A stretch of DNA of 64,000 bases from Cyclobacteriaceae bacterium (GCA_016786495.1 JAEUUJ010000046.1:1-64000), one strand, 5' to 3'; numbered from the stretch's first letter, positions 49,698-57,749 are shown. Made by a program: numbers and translations. The notes: generated from the sequence alone by a model not told the origin.

Positions 49698-50923
49698 TGG
49701 AAGAACAGATAGCCTGCGAATATTCCGGCAATAATTCCAAAAAGATCCGCAATTAAAGCGCCTTGCACCGCGTAGCGCGTCTTGCGGATGTTCACCGAGC
49801 CGAAATACAAGGCCATGATGTAGAAGGTAGTTTCCGCAGCACCGCGGAATATTGCCGACATATTGCCGACAAATGAGTCGACTCCGAACTGCTTTGCAAT
49901 ATCCGCCATCATTCCCCGCGCTCCGCCTCCGCTCATGGGCTTCATAAAGGCAACGGGCAGGGCATCTACAAAATCTGTGTTCACACCTATCGCGGTTAGA
50001 ATCCATCGTACACCTTCGGTCATGTAATCGAGCGTTCCCGATGCCCGGAACATGGCGATCGCAACCATAATTCCAACCAGGAAGGGGATGATCTTAATGG
50101 CCGTTTCAAAGCCTTCTTTGGCGCCTTCAATGAACGTTTCCATAACCGGAATTTTCTTCGACATGCCCATGGCGATGAACGTAACAATAATCCCGATGAT
50201 TAAGATGCCGGCCAGCAGATTTGATTGAACCTGCAAGCTTTCCTGCGAAAGCCCCGTGGCATACCAGACTCCAAGTCCGAGAATCCCAATCATTCCCAAC
50301 AAGTAAGCAAGAAGCACCGGGTCGAATAAATTGATTTTCTGGCGCACGGAAACATAAATCAAACCTGCCAGGGTTGCACATGAATGAGCGATCAGGATCG
50401 GGATGAAGATGCTGGTTGGATTCGCGGAGCCCATGGTAACACGGTCTGCAATAATGGCGATGGGGATTATAGTTAAGCCGGAAGCATTGAGAACCAGAAA
50501 CATGATCTGCGCGTTCGATGCAGTGTCTTTCACAGGATTGATTTCCTGCAGTTCTTTCATGGCTTTTAAGCCGAGCGGTGTGGCTGCGTTGTCAAGACCG
50601 AGAATGTTGGCACTGAAGTTCATGATGATCGCTCCGTTCGCAGGATGATCCTTGGGAACGTCTGGGAAAAGTCTCGAAAAAAAAGGGCCGAATAGTCGGG
50701 CGATAACCGCGACCATGCCCCCGCGTTCTCCGATTTTCATTAAGCCCAGCCACATGGTCATCACACCGGTTAGTCCAAGCGAGAGTTCGGCTGCTGTTCT
50801 TGCCGAAGCAAAGGTGGCTTCCATCATGCTGGGAAACACGGTGGTATCCTGAAAGAACACCAGCTTAATCAGCGCAACGACAAACGCAACGAGGAAGAAT
50901 CCGATCCAGATATAATTCAGCAT
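49694..50923 (-). CDS. SpmA-SpmB fusion-type nucleoside recognition membrane protein
   Basis: A 409-residue membrane protein in which the two subunits of the Bacillus spore maturation system are joined. The N-terminal half matches SpmA (ANGAIIMNFSANILGLDNAATP), and the C-terminal half matches SpmB (SGGGARGMMADIAKQFGVDSFVG, then IFRGAAETTFYIMALYFG). Both halves carry the Gate/nucleoside-recognition domain. Since Bacteroidota make no spores, the function is different; peptidase or metabolite transport has been suggested for the family. It is followed one base downstream by no other gene on its strand, but the RsmE gene precedes it, and the two may be cotranscribed. Confidence 0.88.
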   Translation of the reverse strand: MLNYIWIGFFLVAFVVALIKLVFFQDTTVFPSMMEATFASARTAAELSLGLTGVMTMWLGLMKIGERGGMVAVIARLFGPFFSRLFPDVPKDHPANGAIIMNFSANILGLDNAATPLGLKAMKELQEINPVKDTASNAQIMFLVLNASGLTIIPIAIIADRVTMGSANPTSIFIPILIAHSCATLAGLIYVSVRQKINLFDPVLLAYLLGMIGILGLGVWYATGLSQESLQVQSNLLAGILIIGIIVTFIAMGMSKKIPVMETFIEGAKEGFETAIKIIPFLVGIMVAIAMFRASGTLDYMTEGVRWILTAIGVNTDFVDALPVAFMKPMSGGGARGMMADIAKQFGVDSFVGNMSAIFRGAAETTFYIMALYFGSVNIRKTRYAVQGALIADLFGIIAGIFAGYLFFH

Positions 50924-50924
50924 G

Positions 50925-51626
50925 CTAAAAGTTAATCAAGTTGAGGGTATGGCACGCAACCACACCAGCCGTTTCGGTGCGGAGCCGCGAAGGGCCAAGG
51001 GCTACTTTTTTGAAGTCAGTTTGTAGCGCGAGGTCAAGTTCGGCAGGAGAGAAGTCACCCTCGGGCCCGATGAGAACCGTATAGTGGTCGTTGCGTGCAG
51101 CAACCTTCGACAGTTCATCGGGATTGTTCTGATCAACGAAAGCAATGTACTTCCTGCCTGAAGCTGAATTTTTGATAAAGTCCGGTAACTGCCTGACTGA
51201 GTTGATTTTAGGAACACTAAACTTGAGCGACTGTTTCATGGCGCTGATCGCGATTTTTTCGATGCGTTCAGTCTTGATGGAAACGCGTTCGGAGTTGTTG
51301 CATTCCACAAAGGAGATTTCATCGACGCCGATTTCCACCGCTTTCTCCACAAACCATTCAATCCGGTCGGCATTCTTGGTAGGGGCTATCGCGATGTGAA
51401 TCCGGAAAGGCTTCGCCTTTTCCTGTTCGGTCGATTCAATGACAAACGTGCAGCGCTCTGATTTTGGATCGGTGATCCTGCACCCGTATAAGTTCCCCTT
51501 TCCATCTGTGACGTGAATCATGTCGCCTGCTTTCTTCCGAAGAACCCGCGTGGCATGCCGCGATTCCTCGGCATCCAGGTGCAGGGTTCCCGTTGACAGG
51601 TCGGGTTGATAGAAAAGATTTTTCAC
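50925..51626 (-). CDS. rsmE: 16S rRNA (uracil-1498-N3)-methyltransferase
   Basis: A 233-residue SPOUT methyltransferase that modifies uracil 1498 of 16S rRNA using SAM. Signature regions are TLHLDAEESRHATRVLRKKAGD (N-terminal PUA-like domain, written here only in part), VEKAVEIGVDEISFVE, IGPEGDFSPAEL and ALGPSRLRTETAGVVA, the last forming the trefoil knot that holds SAM. The gene is one base upstream of the SpmAB-like gene and overlaps by one base the acyl-CoA-binding protein gene. Length is normal. Confidence 0.94.
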   Translation of the reverse strand: MKNLFYQPDLSTGTLHLDAEESRHATRVLRKKAGDMIHVTDGKGNLYGCRITDPKSERCTFVIESTEQEKAKPFRIHIAIAPTKNADRIEWFVEKAVEIGVDEISFVECNNSERVSIKTERIEKIAISAMKQSLKFSVPKINSVRQLPDFIKNSASGRKYIAFVDQNNPDELSKVAARNDHYTVLIGPEGDFSPAELDLALQTDFKKVALGPSRLRTETAGVVACHTLNLINF

Positions 51627-51889
51627 TACTTGTATTCCGCGTAAAGCCTGTCCATAAGTGCGATGTACTCTTTCATGGCATCTTCCTTCGACTTGCCTTT
51701 GCGATCAGCCCAGGCATCGTACTTGGCGATTGCTTTAAAATCGAAGCCGCCCGGTCTGTCGCCTGTTACATCACCCTCTGATGCCTGCTTGAATAAAGCG
51801 TACAAATCGAGCAGTTCTTCATTGCTCGGACGTTTGGTGAGTTCTTTCGAGCGCGCTACAGCGCTTTCAAATTGTTGTTGCAGTTCCAT
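51626..51889 (-). CDS. Acyl-CoA-binding protein
   Basis: An 87-residue four-helix acyl-CoA-binding protein (ACBP). The family core YALFKQASEGDVTGDRPGG, then KYDAWADRKGKS and AMKEYIALMDRL are all present, with the conserved Tyr and Lys residues that hold the CoA. ACBP is universal in eukaryotes but found only in some bacteria, where it buffers and transports long-chain acyl-CoA in the cytoplasm. It fits with the FadD and thiolase genes in this window. It starts the transcript with rsmE, overlapping by one base. Confidence 0.93.
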   Translation of the reverse strand: MELQQQFESAVARSKELTKRPSNEELLDLYALFKQASEGDVTGDRPGGFDFKAIAKYDAWADRKGKSKEDAMKEYIALMDRLYAEYK

Positions 51890-51900
51890 GTGTCAATAAT

Positions 51901-51933
51901 AAAAAGAAAGGCTGAAAGTAAACCTTCAGCCTT
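51901..51933 (-). terminator. Intrinsic terminator after citrate synthase and the small membrane gene
   Basis: Arms AAGGCTGAA (51908-51916) and TTCAGCCTT (51925-51933). On the minus strand the stem is followed by a T-rich stretch (TTTCTTTTTATT). Confidence 0.8.
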
Positions 51934-51957
51934 CGTAAATTTTGGTATCAGCCTGTC

Positions 51958-52083
51958 TCAATGATTCAGTGCAAAAAGCCACTGGCCGAATGCATATCCT
52001 GCTTTCGCGATGATAACGATTCCCCACACGATAGCGATCGGAATCATAATTTTCAGCAACAGCTCGTTTCTTTTTGTTTTCAT
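51958..52083 (-). CDS. Tiny membrane protein downstream of citrate synthase
   Basis: A 41-residue open frame with a basic N-terminus (MKTKRNELLLK) and one hydrophobic helix (IMIPIAIVWGIVIIAKAGYA), ending FGQWLFALNH. It begins three bases after the gltA stop and ends 25 bases before a terminator, so it lies within the gltA transcript. The positive-inside charge distribution predicts a single-pass inner-membrane protein. No function is known; coding status rests on the good start, the hydrophobic composition and the position between a stop codon and a terminator. Confidence 0.6.
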   Translation of the reverse strand: MKTKRNELLLKIMIPIAIVWGIVIIAKAGYAFGQWLFALNH

Positions 52084-52086
52084 ACC

Positions 52087-53379
52087 TTAAGCTTTGCGCG
52101 ACGCGATGGGCGTGTACGGCTTCAGTTTGGCACCGGTGTAAATCTGGCGTGGACGGCCGATCGGTTCGTTGTTGGCGCGCAACTCTCTCCACTGGGCGAT
52201 CCAGCCCGGAAGACGGCCCATGGCAAACATAACCGTGAACATATCAACCGGAATGCCTAACGCACGGTAAATGATACCGGAGTAGAAGTCTACGTTCGGG
52301 TAAAGCTTGCGCTCCACGAAATACGGATCTTTGAGTGCAATTTCTTCCAGTTTCTGGGCGATTTCCAGTACCGGGTCGTTAATGCCGAGTTTACCGAGAA
52401 CATCATCGGCAGCTTTCTTGATGATTTTCGCGCGCGGGTCGAAGTTCTTGTATACGCGGTGTCCGAAGCCCATCAGACGGAACGGATCATTTTTATCTTT
52501 CGCTTTTGCAATCCACTTGTCGATGTTACCGCCATCGTTCTTAATGGCCTCCAGCATCACAATTACTTCCTGGTTTGCACCGCCGTGGAGCGGTCCCCAC
52601 AAGGCGTTAATACCGGCCGAGATGGATGAATAGATGCTTGCTTTGGATGAGCCCACAATGCGAACGGTTGACGTTGAGCAGTTCTGCTCATGGTCGGCAT
52701 GAAGGATCAATAACTTGTCCAGTGCATCTGCGATAACCGTATCAACCACATAATCTTCTGCAGGCAACGCGAACATCATCTTCATGAAGCGCGAGCAGTA
52801 GTCGAGTTTGTTATCCGGGTAGTTCACCGGATGGCCAACATTATTCTTATACGACCATGCTGCGAAGGTTGGCATTTTCGCCATCGAGCGAACAATGCTC
52901 AGGTAAACCCCGTCAGCCGGACGGTTAGGATTTAATGATTCAGGATAGAACGCTGTTTGTGCGCAGAACAGGGAAGAAAGTACGCCCATCGGGTGCGCAG
53001 AAGATGGAAACCCATCGAGGATTTTCTTCACATCTTCGTGAACCAGTGTATGGGTAGTAATGTCGTGCGTGAACTTCTGGAGTTGTTCCTGGGTAGGAAG
53101 TTCACCGAAGATCAGCAGGTACGATACTTCCAGAAACGTAGACTTTTCCGCAAGTTCTTCAATGGCGTAGCCGCGATACCGCAGAATGCCGGTTTCTCCG
53201 TCCAGGAAGGTGATGGCACTCTTGGTAGAGCCGGTATTCTTATACCCGATATCCATTGTGATATAGCCGGTTTGCTCGCGGAGATCACTGATATCAATCG
53301 CCATTTCGTTTTCGGAGCCTTCAATGACAGGCAGCGTGTACGACTTGCCCTCAATTATTAATTCTACGGTCTTCGCCAT
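52087..53379 (-). CDS. gltA: Citrate synthase
   Basis: A 430-residue type II citrate synthase, which joins acetyl-CoA and oxaloacetate. The catalytic residues are in LHADHEQNCSTSTVRIVGSS (His), WGPLHGGANQEV (His) and FGHRVYKNFDPR; the Asp region VERKLYPNVDFYSG is also clear. Together with the aconitase gene in this window it covers the first two TCA steps, though the two are 39 kb apart. Upstream on the minus strand a -7-like box TATCTTTA (53406-53413) misses the consensus by one base. Downstream it is followed by a tiny membrane gene and a terminator. Confidence 0.95.
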   Translation of the reverse strand: MAKTVELIIEGKSYTLPVIEGSENEMAIDISDLREQTGYITMDIGYKNTGSTKSAITFLDGETGILRYRGYAIEELAEKSTFLEVSYLLIFGELPTQEQLQKFTHDITTHTLVHEDVKKILDGFPSSAHPMGVLSSLFCAQTAFYPESLNPNRPADGVYLSIVRSMAKMPTFAAWSYKNNVGHPVNYPDNKLDYCSRFMKMMFALPAEDYVVDTVIADALDKLLILHADHEQNCSTSTVRIVGSSKASIYSSISAGINALWGPLHGGANQEVIVMLEAIKNDGGNIDKWIAKAKDKNDPFRLMGFGHRVYKNFDPRAKIIKKAADDVLGKLGINDPVLEIAQKLEEIALKDPYFVERKLYPNVDFYSGIIYRALGIPVDMFTVMFAMGRLPGWIAQWRELRANNEPIGRPRQIYTGAKLKPYTPIASRKA

Positions 53380-53429
53380 GTTAAATAGTACAGTTTAGAT
53401 GCTTTTAAAGATAGTGGGTTGAGGGTGAG

Positions 53430-53460
53430 AAAAAAAAGCCCCCGCGGGGATTAATTCCCG
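53430..53460 (-). terminator. Terminator-like hairpin after the prohibitin-like gene
   Basis: CCCC-GC-GGGG (53440-53449), or the alternative GCGGG/CCCGC that includes the stop region, followed on the minus strand by eight T residues (A-run 53430-53437). Confidence 0.6.
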
Positions 53461-54269
53461 CCTAAAATCATCGGAAGACCATCTTTTCCGGATCCTACCA
53501 CAATCACTTTCGAGTTAGGTGATTTAGCCAGTTCCAGGGTGGCTTCTATACCTCTCATTTTCAACAGTTTGTCGGTTAAGCTGTTGTTGATGATGTTGTT
53601 AGCCCGGCTTTCCCCTTCGGCTGCGATGCGCTTACGCTCTGCTTCGCTTTTTTCTTTGTCGAGGCGATATTGATAGGCAAGCGCTTCCTGCTCTTGCTGA
53701 AGCTTGTTTTGGATGGAGGTACGGATTTGATCCGGAAGAATAATGGAACGGATCAGAACCGCTTTGGCTTCCACGAAGTTTGCGTTTAGAATTTTTTCTG
53801 TTTCGGATTTTACCATGTTCTCGACCTCTGCACGCTTGGTCGAATATATTTCTTCGGCCGTATAGCGGGCCAGCACCTGACGGGTCATCGACCGGACTTC
53901 GGGGATAACCAACCGGTTGGCGTAGTCTGTTCTAAATTTCTCGTACAGATATCCTATTTTATCCGTAAAGGGAGTGTAGCGGACAGTTACGTCGACATGA
54001 ATCTGAAGGCCGCTCTTGTCGTTGATGTCCATCTGTTCATCGGCCGTAACTTCTGATACATCAAATACGATCAGGTCGTTCCACGGAGCTTTGGTATGGA
54101 AGCCAGGTTGAAGGATGGTTTCTTTGTCAAGTCCATCACCGAACTTGTAAAAGATCACGGCCCGTTCGGTTGCTTCGAGCGTGAAGAACAAGCTGGAAGA
54201 AATTCCAATCAGGACGAAAAAGGCGATAACGCCCACGATGATAAAAGGCACAATTCTGCGGTTATTCAT
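53451..54269 (-). CDS. Prohibitin/SPFH family membrane protein
   Basis: A 272-residue SPFH/Band 7 protein of the prohibitin type. One N-terminal transmembrane helix (FIIVGVIAFFVLIGISSSL) is followed by the Band 7 domain (ATERAVIFYKFGDG, then LQPGFHTKAPW) and a helical coiled-coil part rich in Glu, Lys and Ala (QQEQEALAYQYRLDKEKSEA). Such proteins form ring scaffolds in the membrane and regulate proteases such as FtsH. It is 14 bases downstream of a channel-like membrane gene, and the two are probably cotranscribed. Specific role unknown. Confidence 0.9.
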   Translation of the reverse strand: MNNRRIVPFIIVGVIAFFVLIGISSSLFFTLEATERAVIFYKFGDGLDKETILQPGFHTKAPWNDLIVFDVSEVTADEQMDINDKSGLQIHVDVTVRYTPFTDKIGYLYEKFRTDYANRLVIPEVRSMTRQVLARYTAEEIYSTKRAEVENMVKSETEKILNANFVEAKAVLIRSIILPDQIRTSIQNKLQQEQEALAYQYRLDKEKSEAERKRIAAEGESRANNIINNSLTDKLLKMRGIEATLELAKSPNSKVIVVGSGKDGLPMILGGN

Positions 54270-54283
54270 AGAGGTTCAGGTAT

Positions 54284-55030
54284 TTACGTTTTAAGGTTGT
54301 CTTCTGGTTTGGGCAGTCCAAGCAATTTACCAATAATCAGCACAGTAAAAAGCGTACTCCACACGGCTTCAATGACACTAATGTTACGGATAATCTTGGC
54401 TGCCTGCGGCTGGCCGGTCTCCACGCCTCCGATAACACAAAAGCTGTAGTTCACGCATTCTGAGTAGGTGGGGAAGCCAAGTTCGAGCCCGGGGTTCAGA
54501 CTTCCGGGTTTAATGGTACAAATCAGGTCGTACAGGCTTCCGAAGGAAATTCCAACCATCAGAAACACGGCCGCAGCGCCCCACAGTTTGTCGGGGGTGA
54601 AATAGTCGTCCATGAATATGTCGCGGATCGCGAATGTTATAATAGTGATCTCGATCGGGAATAACGAACCGTGAATGATCAGCAACACCGTACGCCTGTC
54701 CATCTCAATAAACTTGTAGTACGGAAACTCGGTGAGCGTGCCGAAGATGATCATGCCCACCAGTACACAGAAGATTACCACAATCAACACCTTGTTCTTG
54801 GTGAAGTTTCTGAGCAGGTCCCACAGCAGGAAGTTGTACACCGTTCCGAAGCCAAAGAAGATCACGATAATAAGCTTGGATACGGAAGAGTTGCTGTCTT
54901 CCAATACCGGTCCGGAAAGCGTCAGGCCGAGTGTGACAATCAGAATCTGCGTAACAACCACGTTGCGGTAGTCGTGTTGCTTCTCTTTTTGCAGATCGGT
55001 AAGCGACCGGAATAGCGTGGTTTTGAACAT
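54284..55030 (-). CDS. Integral membrane protein resembling a degenerate ion channel
   Basis: A 248-residue membrane protein with about six hydrophobic segments. The last part has a pore-like arrangement, ECVNYSFCVIGGVETGQP followed by a final helix TLFTVLIIGKLLG, in the place where K+ channels have a YSFVTLTTxGYGD filter and an LIGxLLG helix. The selectivity sequence GYG is missing, so if it is a channel it is not K+ selective, or it has lost conduction. A voltage-sensor-like S4 with regularly spaced Arg is not seen. It may form a unit with the downstream prohibitin-like protein. Function not known. Confidence 0.65.
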   Translation of the reverse strand: MFKTTLFRSLTDLQKEKQHDYRNVVVTQILIVTLGLTLSGPVLEDSNSSVSKLIIVIFFGFGTVYNFLLWDLLRNFTKNKVLIVVIFCVLVGMIIFGTLTEFPYYKFIEMDRRTVLLIIHGSLFPIEITIITFAIRDIFMDDYFTPDKLWGAAAVFLMVGISFGSLYDLICTIKPGSLNPGLELGFPTYSECVNYSFCVIGGVETGQPQAAKIIRNISVIEAVWSTLFTVLIIGKLLGLPKPEDNLKT

Positions 55031-55126
55031 AGGGTACGGGGTATGAAAGTTACCGCTTTGGAGGATGCAAAAAACGCCTAAAGAAAGTTTTTTTGAAGGA
55101 TTTTAGGCTACTCGGCCTTTTGTTTT

Positions 55127-55134
55127 ACTTTTGG
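55127..55134 (+). promoter_or_regulatory. -7 promoter box very close to the MreB-like start codon
   Basis: TACTTTTG is an exact TAnnTTTG match ending seven bases before the ATG at 55142, which places the transcription start within a few bases of the start codon. A leaderless or nearly leaderless mRNA is likely. Confidence 0.55.
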
Positions 55135-55141
55135 CCATACC

Positions 55142-56158
55142 ATGCTGAAACTCTTTCATAATCATAGCTTTGCCTTAGACCTCGGTAACAACAACACGGT
55201 CATCTCCGATGCCTGGGGGCCGCTGCTGGCCCAGCCTTCGTACATTGTTTTTAACGCAGCCCGTAACGTGAAGGCGGTAGGTGAACATGCGTACGCCATG
55301 TTCGAGAAAACGCACGATGAACTCGTGCCGGTTAAACCCCTGAAGGGCGGAGTAATTGCCGACTACGAGTCTGCTACGCGTATGATCCAGGAGATGGTGA
55401 ACCAGGTTTACCGGAAGCGGAATTTCTTTTCGGGTTTTGGTCATGTTATCTCAGGCGTACCGTATTCCACTACTGAAGTTGAACGAAGGGCCTTACGGGA
55501 TGCACTGGAACAAATCAACTCCCGGAAGTCGCATTTGATTTTCGAACCGCTCGCTGCCGCGCTGGGCATGGGCCTTGCGATACGCGAACCACAGGGCAAA
55601 CTGGTGATTGATATTGGCGGAGGGATAACGGAGATTGTTGTGATCTCCTTGTCGGGTATTGCTGCCTTTCAATCCATCAAAGTTGCAGGCGATACGTTTG
55701 ATGAAAGTATCCAGGATCATTTCCGGAGAGCGTATAACATGGCAATCGGCCTGAGGACTGCTGAGCAGATCAAGATACAGGTTGGATCGGTTACGGAGAA
55801 ACTCGCGGCCCCGCCTCCGCAGATGACGGTAAAAGGTAAAGACATGGTTTCGGGGATACCGGTCACCCGAAAAATTGGTCATGCAGAAGTAGCCCGCATC
55901 CTGGAGCGGTCGATCATGCAAATTGAAACTGCAATTGTTCAAACGCTCGAGACGTGCCCGCCAGAGCTTGCGGCCGACATCTCCGAGACCGGTATTTACC
56001 TCACCGGGGGAGGGTCAATGTTCCGCGGTATTAAGGAACGTTTTGAACGGACAATCAAGCTGCCGGTACACCTCGATCCGACTCCGCTGAAGTCGGTAAG
56101 TCAGGGTATTTCACAGGCGCTCGCAGCCCCGAAAAACTTCGCGGGTATTTTGATTTGA
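55142..56158 (+). CDS. MreB-family actin-like rod shape protein, probable paralogue
   Basis: A 338-residue actin-like ATPase of the MreB type. Nucleotide motifs are FALDLGNNNTVI (phosphate 1), LVIDIGGGITEIVVIS (phosphate 2) and GIYLTGGGSMFRGI (adenosine). MreB polymers organise cell wall growth beneath the membrane. The usual partners mreC, mreD, mrdA and rodA are not adjacent, and phosphate 1 has Asn-Asn where canonical MreB has Thr-Ala, so this could be a second, specialised MreB-like protein rather than the main one. The -7 box lies almost directly before the start codon. Confidence 0.85.
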   Translation: MLKLFHNHSFALDLGNNNTVISDAWGPLLAQPSYIVFNAARNVKAVGEHAYAMFEKTHDELVPVKPLKGGVIADYESATRMIQEMVNQVYRKRNFFSGFGHVISGVPYSTTEVERRALRDALEQINSRKSHLIFEPLAAALGMGLAIREPQGKLVIDIGGGITEIVVISLSGIAAFQSIKVAGDTFDESIQDHFRRAYNMAIGLRTAEQIKIQVGSVTEKLAAPPPQMTVKGKDMVSGIPVTRKIGHAEVARILERSIMQIETAIVQTLETCPPELAADISETGIYLTGGGSMFRGIKERFERTIKLPVHLDPTPLKSVSQGISQALAAPKNFAGILI

Positions 56159-56211
56159 CGGCTGTCGAATATAGCCTTAATTTGCTTTACTCAAGTTAAT
56201 AATATTATCTG

Positions 56212-56766
56212 ATGCTGCGTTTTGCAAGTAAGGTCGCGCTGAAAGCTATGGGCTGGAAATCGGAGGGATCGTTCCCTCCGGACCTGAAAAAGTACGTGGT
56301 GATCGTAGCTCCTCATACCAGTGGTTGGGATTTTGTGATCGGATTGTTCTTTCGTAAAGCGTTGCACCTGGAGAAGGCGCGGTATCTCGGTAAACAGGAG
56401 TTATTCAGACCACCCTTCGGATTCTTCTTTCGATGGCTGGGCGGTTATCCGGTCGACCGGAGTTCACGTCATAACCTGGTGGATCAGGTGGTCAGGATTT
56501 TTAACGAACACGAGGAGTTCGCTATCGCCCTTTCACCGGAGGGTACACGGCAGCGGGTTGATAAACTCAAGACCGGATTTTACAATATCGCGCTGGCCGC
56601 GCATGTGCCGCTGATCATGGTGGCCTTCGATTACCGGAACAAACGCGCGATAATTGCTGAGCCGCTTCAGCTCACCGGAGATCAGCCGCGCGACTTTGAA
56701 AAGATTCTGTCCTTCTTCAGACCAATCCAGGGTAAATATCCGGAGAAGGGTCTGATGCATTTGTAA
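56212..56766 (+). CDS. PlsC-type acyltransferase family protein
   Basis: A 184-residue protein of the lysophosphatidate acyltransferase superfamily. Motif I is VAPHTSGWDFVIG (HxxxxD), motif III is LSPEGTRQRVDKLKTGFYN, and VPLIMVAFDYRNKRA follows. It is short, and motif I has HTSGWD as in the small subfamily often annotated as glycerol acyltransferase. It probably transfers an acyl group to a lysophospholipid or similar acceptor at the inner membrane. It stands 54 bases after the MreB-like gene and may be in the same transcript; no terminator is seen between. Substrate not established. Confidence 0.87.
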   Translation: MLRFASKVALKAMGWKSEGSFPPDLKKYVVIVAPHTSGWDFVIGLFFRKALHLEKARYLGKQELFRPPFGFFFRWLGGYPVDRSSRHNLVDQVVRIFNEHEEFAIALSPEGTRQRVDKLKTGFYNIALAAHVPLIMVAFDYRNKRAIIAEPLQLTGDQPRDFEKILSFFRPIQGKYPEKGLMHL

Positions 56767-56851
56767 TTCGATGGTGCAGCCGAAACGTTTTAGAACGGTC
56801 ATGCCCGGGATCCGTTTTTGGGAACCCAAGCATGACGGTTTGAGATCACTA

Positions 56852-57250
56852 TCAGTTGCTGCCGGAGAACAGATTCTCGCGTACTTCACCCGCTTTGTTT
56901 TCAACAGCTTCCTTGATCTCGGAAGCCTTCTCAACGACTGCGTTTTTTGCGTTCGTAACATTCGCGGTCACCACGCCAACGGCAGCTTCAGCGGTTAGGC
57001 GCGCTTTCTTTGCCACACGTTTGAAGGTGGGCTTCGCTTTTCGGATTACCTTCTTCGTCGCAGCCTTGGTTTTGCTTACAGCCTTACGCGCAACTCCCTT
57101 GCTTTTTGAAGCAACCTTCTTTGCGGCAGACTTACCTTTCTTAACCACTTTCTTAGCGGCCGATTTTCCTTTGCTAACCGTTTTTTTGGTTGCTTTTTTC
57201 GCTGCTGCGGAAGCCTTCTTCGCAGCTTTTTTCATAGTTTTTTTTGCCAT
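56852..57250 (-). CDS. Histone H1-like lysine/alanine-rich protein 1
   Basis: A 132-residue, very basic protein. Residues 1-85 are Lys/Ala/Ser/Val repeats ([11 protein letters not shown] pattern) like the tail of eukaryotic H1 and bacterial HC1-type proteins. The last about 45 residues are different: more acidic and helical (AVVEKASEIKEAVENKAGE), which might mediate dimerisation. Such proteins are thought to compact DNA. It is near a smaller relative at 57409, and similar tails occur on aconitase and topoisomerase I in this window. Low-complexity proteins of this kind evolve fast, so orthology is hard to set. Confidence 0.82.
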   Translation of the reverse strand: MAKKTMKKAAKKASAAAKKATKKTVSKGKSAAKKVVKKGKSAAKKVASKSKGVARKAVSKTKAATKKVIRKAKPTFKRVAKKARLTAEAAVGVVTANVTNAKNAVVEKASEIKEAVENKAGEVRENLFSGSN

Positions 57251-57356
57251 AGCACGTTTGTGTTTATGTTGTCATTCCGCCAAAGCAATTATGAAACCAG
57301 CGGTCGAAGCACGAACCATTCCTGCGTGCCGGGGAATTTAGAAAGGGGTAAAAAAT

Positions 57357-57387
57357 CAAAAAGCCCCGTAAAAACGAGGCTTTTTTG
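57357..57387 (-). terminator. Intrinsic terminator after the 57409 histone-like gene
   Basis: Stem AAAAGCC.CGT/ACG.GGCTTTT (about 57357-57386) with an AAAA loop. The A-run becomes a T-run on the minus strand; the mirror T-run on the plus strand makes it potentially bidirectional. Confidence 0.7.
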
Positions 57388-57408
57388 TAACAACGTATCG
57401 TGTTAAGC

Positions 57409-57669
57409 TTAGTTGCTGGCTGGATAATCTCCAAAAAGAGACGGCATCGGAGCCACCGGCTGTTGAACATTTTCCACAGCAGGAGGAGTTGCCGGCTTCG
57501 AAGACTTCGTTACTTTCTTCTTCGCTTTGGTAGCGACCTTCTTCACAGCTTTCGTTGCTTTCTTAGCTGCCTTCTTTACTTTCTTAACTACTTTCTTTGC
57601 GGCCTTCTTCACCGACTTCTTCGCAGCCTTCACGTTCTTCTTAGCTGCCTTTTTTACTTTCTTTGCCAT
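57409..57669 (-). CDS. Histone H1-like lysine/alanine-rich protein 2
   Basis: An 86-residue basic protein. Residues 1-62 are Lys/Ala/Val repeats of the [10 protein letters not shown] type, followed by a Pro-rich linker (SSKPATPPAVENV) and a short hydrophobic end (PSLFGDYPASN). The Lys-rich part closely resembles the aconitase tail. It probably binds DNA or RNA by charge. It has a terminator of its own and is separate from the 56852 gene. On the minus strand a -7-like box TAATTTTC (57692-57699) misses the consensus by one base. Confidence 0.8.
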   Translation of the reverse strand: MAKKVKKAAKKNVKAAKKSVKKAAKKVVKKVKKAAKKATKAVKKVATKAKKKVTKSSKPATPPAVENVQQPVAPMPSLFGDYPASN

Positions 57670-57749
57670 AAGTGGGTTTATAATTGTGGCCGAAAATTAA
57701 TCAATCTCTAGTGATTCACTAACAACTGCTTACAGAGTTTTTGAATGGA

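Noticed and set aside
48888..50006. Minus-strand open frame of 372 codons
   Set aside because: It runs antisense through the TPR-like gene and in another frame through the SpmAB-like gene; its translation is rich in Cys, Arg and His and has no family features.
56856..57711. Plus-strand open frames over the two histone-like genes
   Set aside because: Their Leu/Phe/Ala-rich translations are mirror images of Lys/Ala codons; the minus-strand proteins have clear H1-like character.
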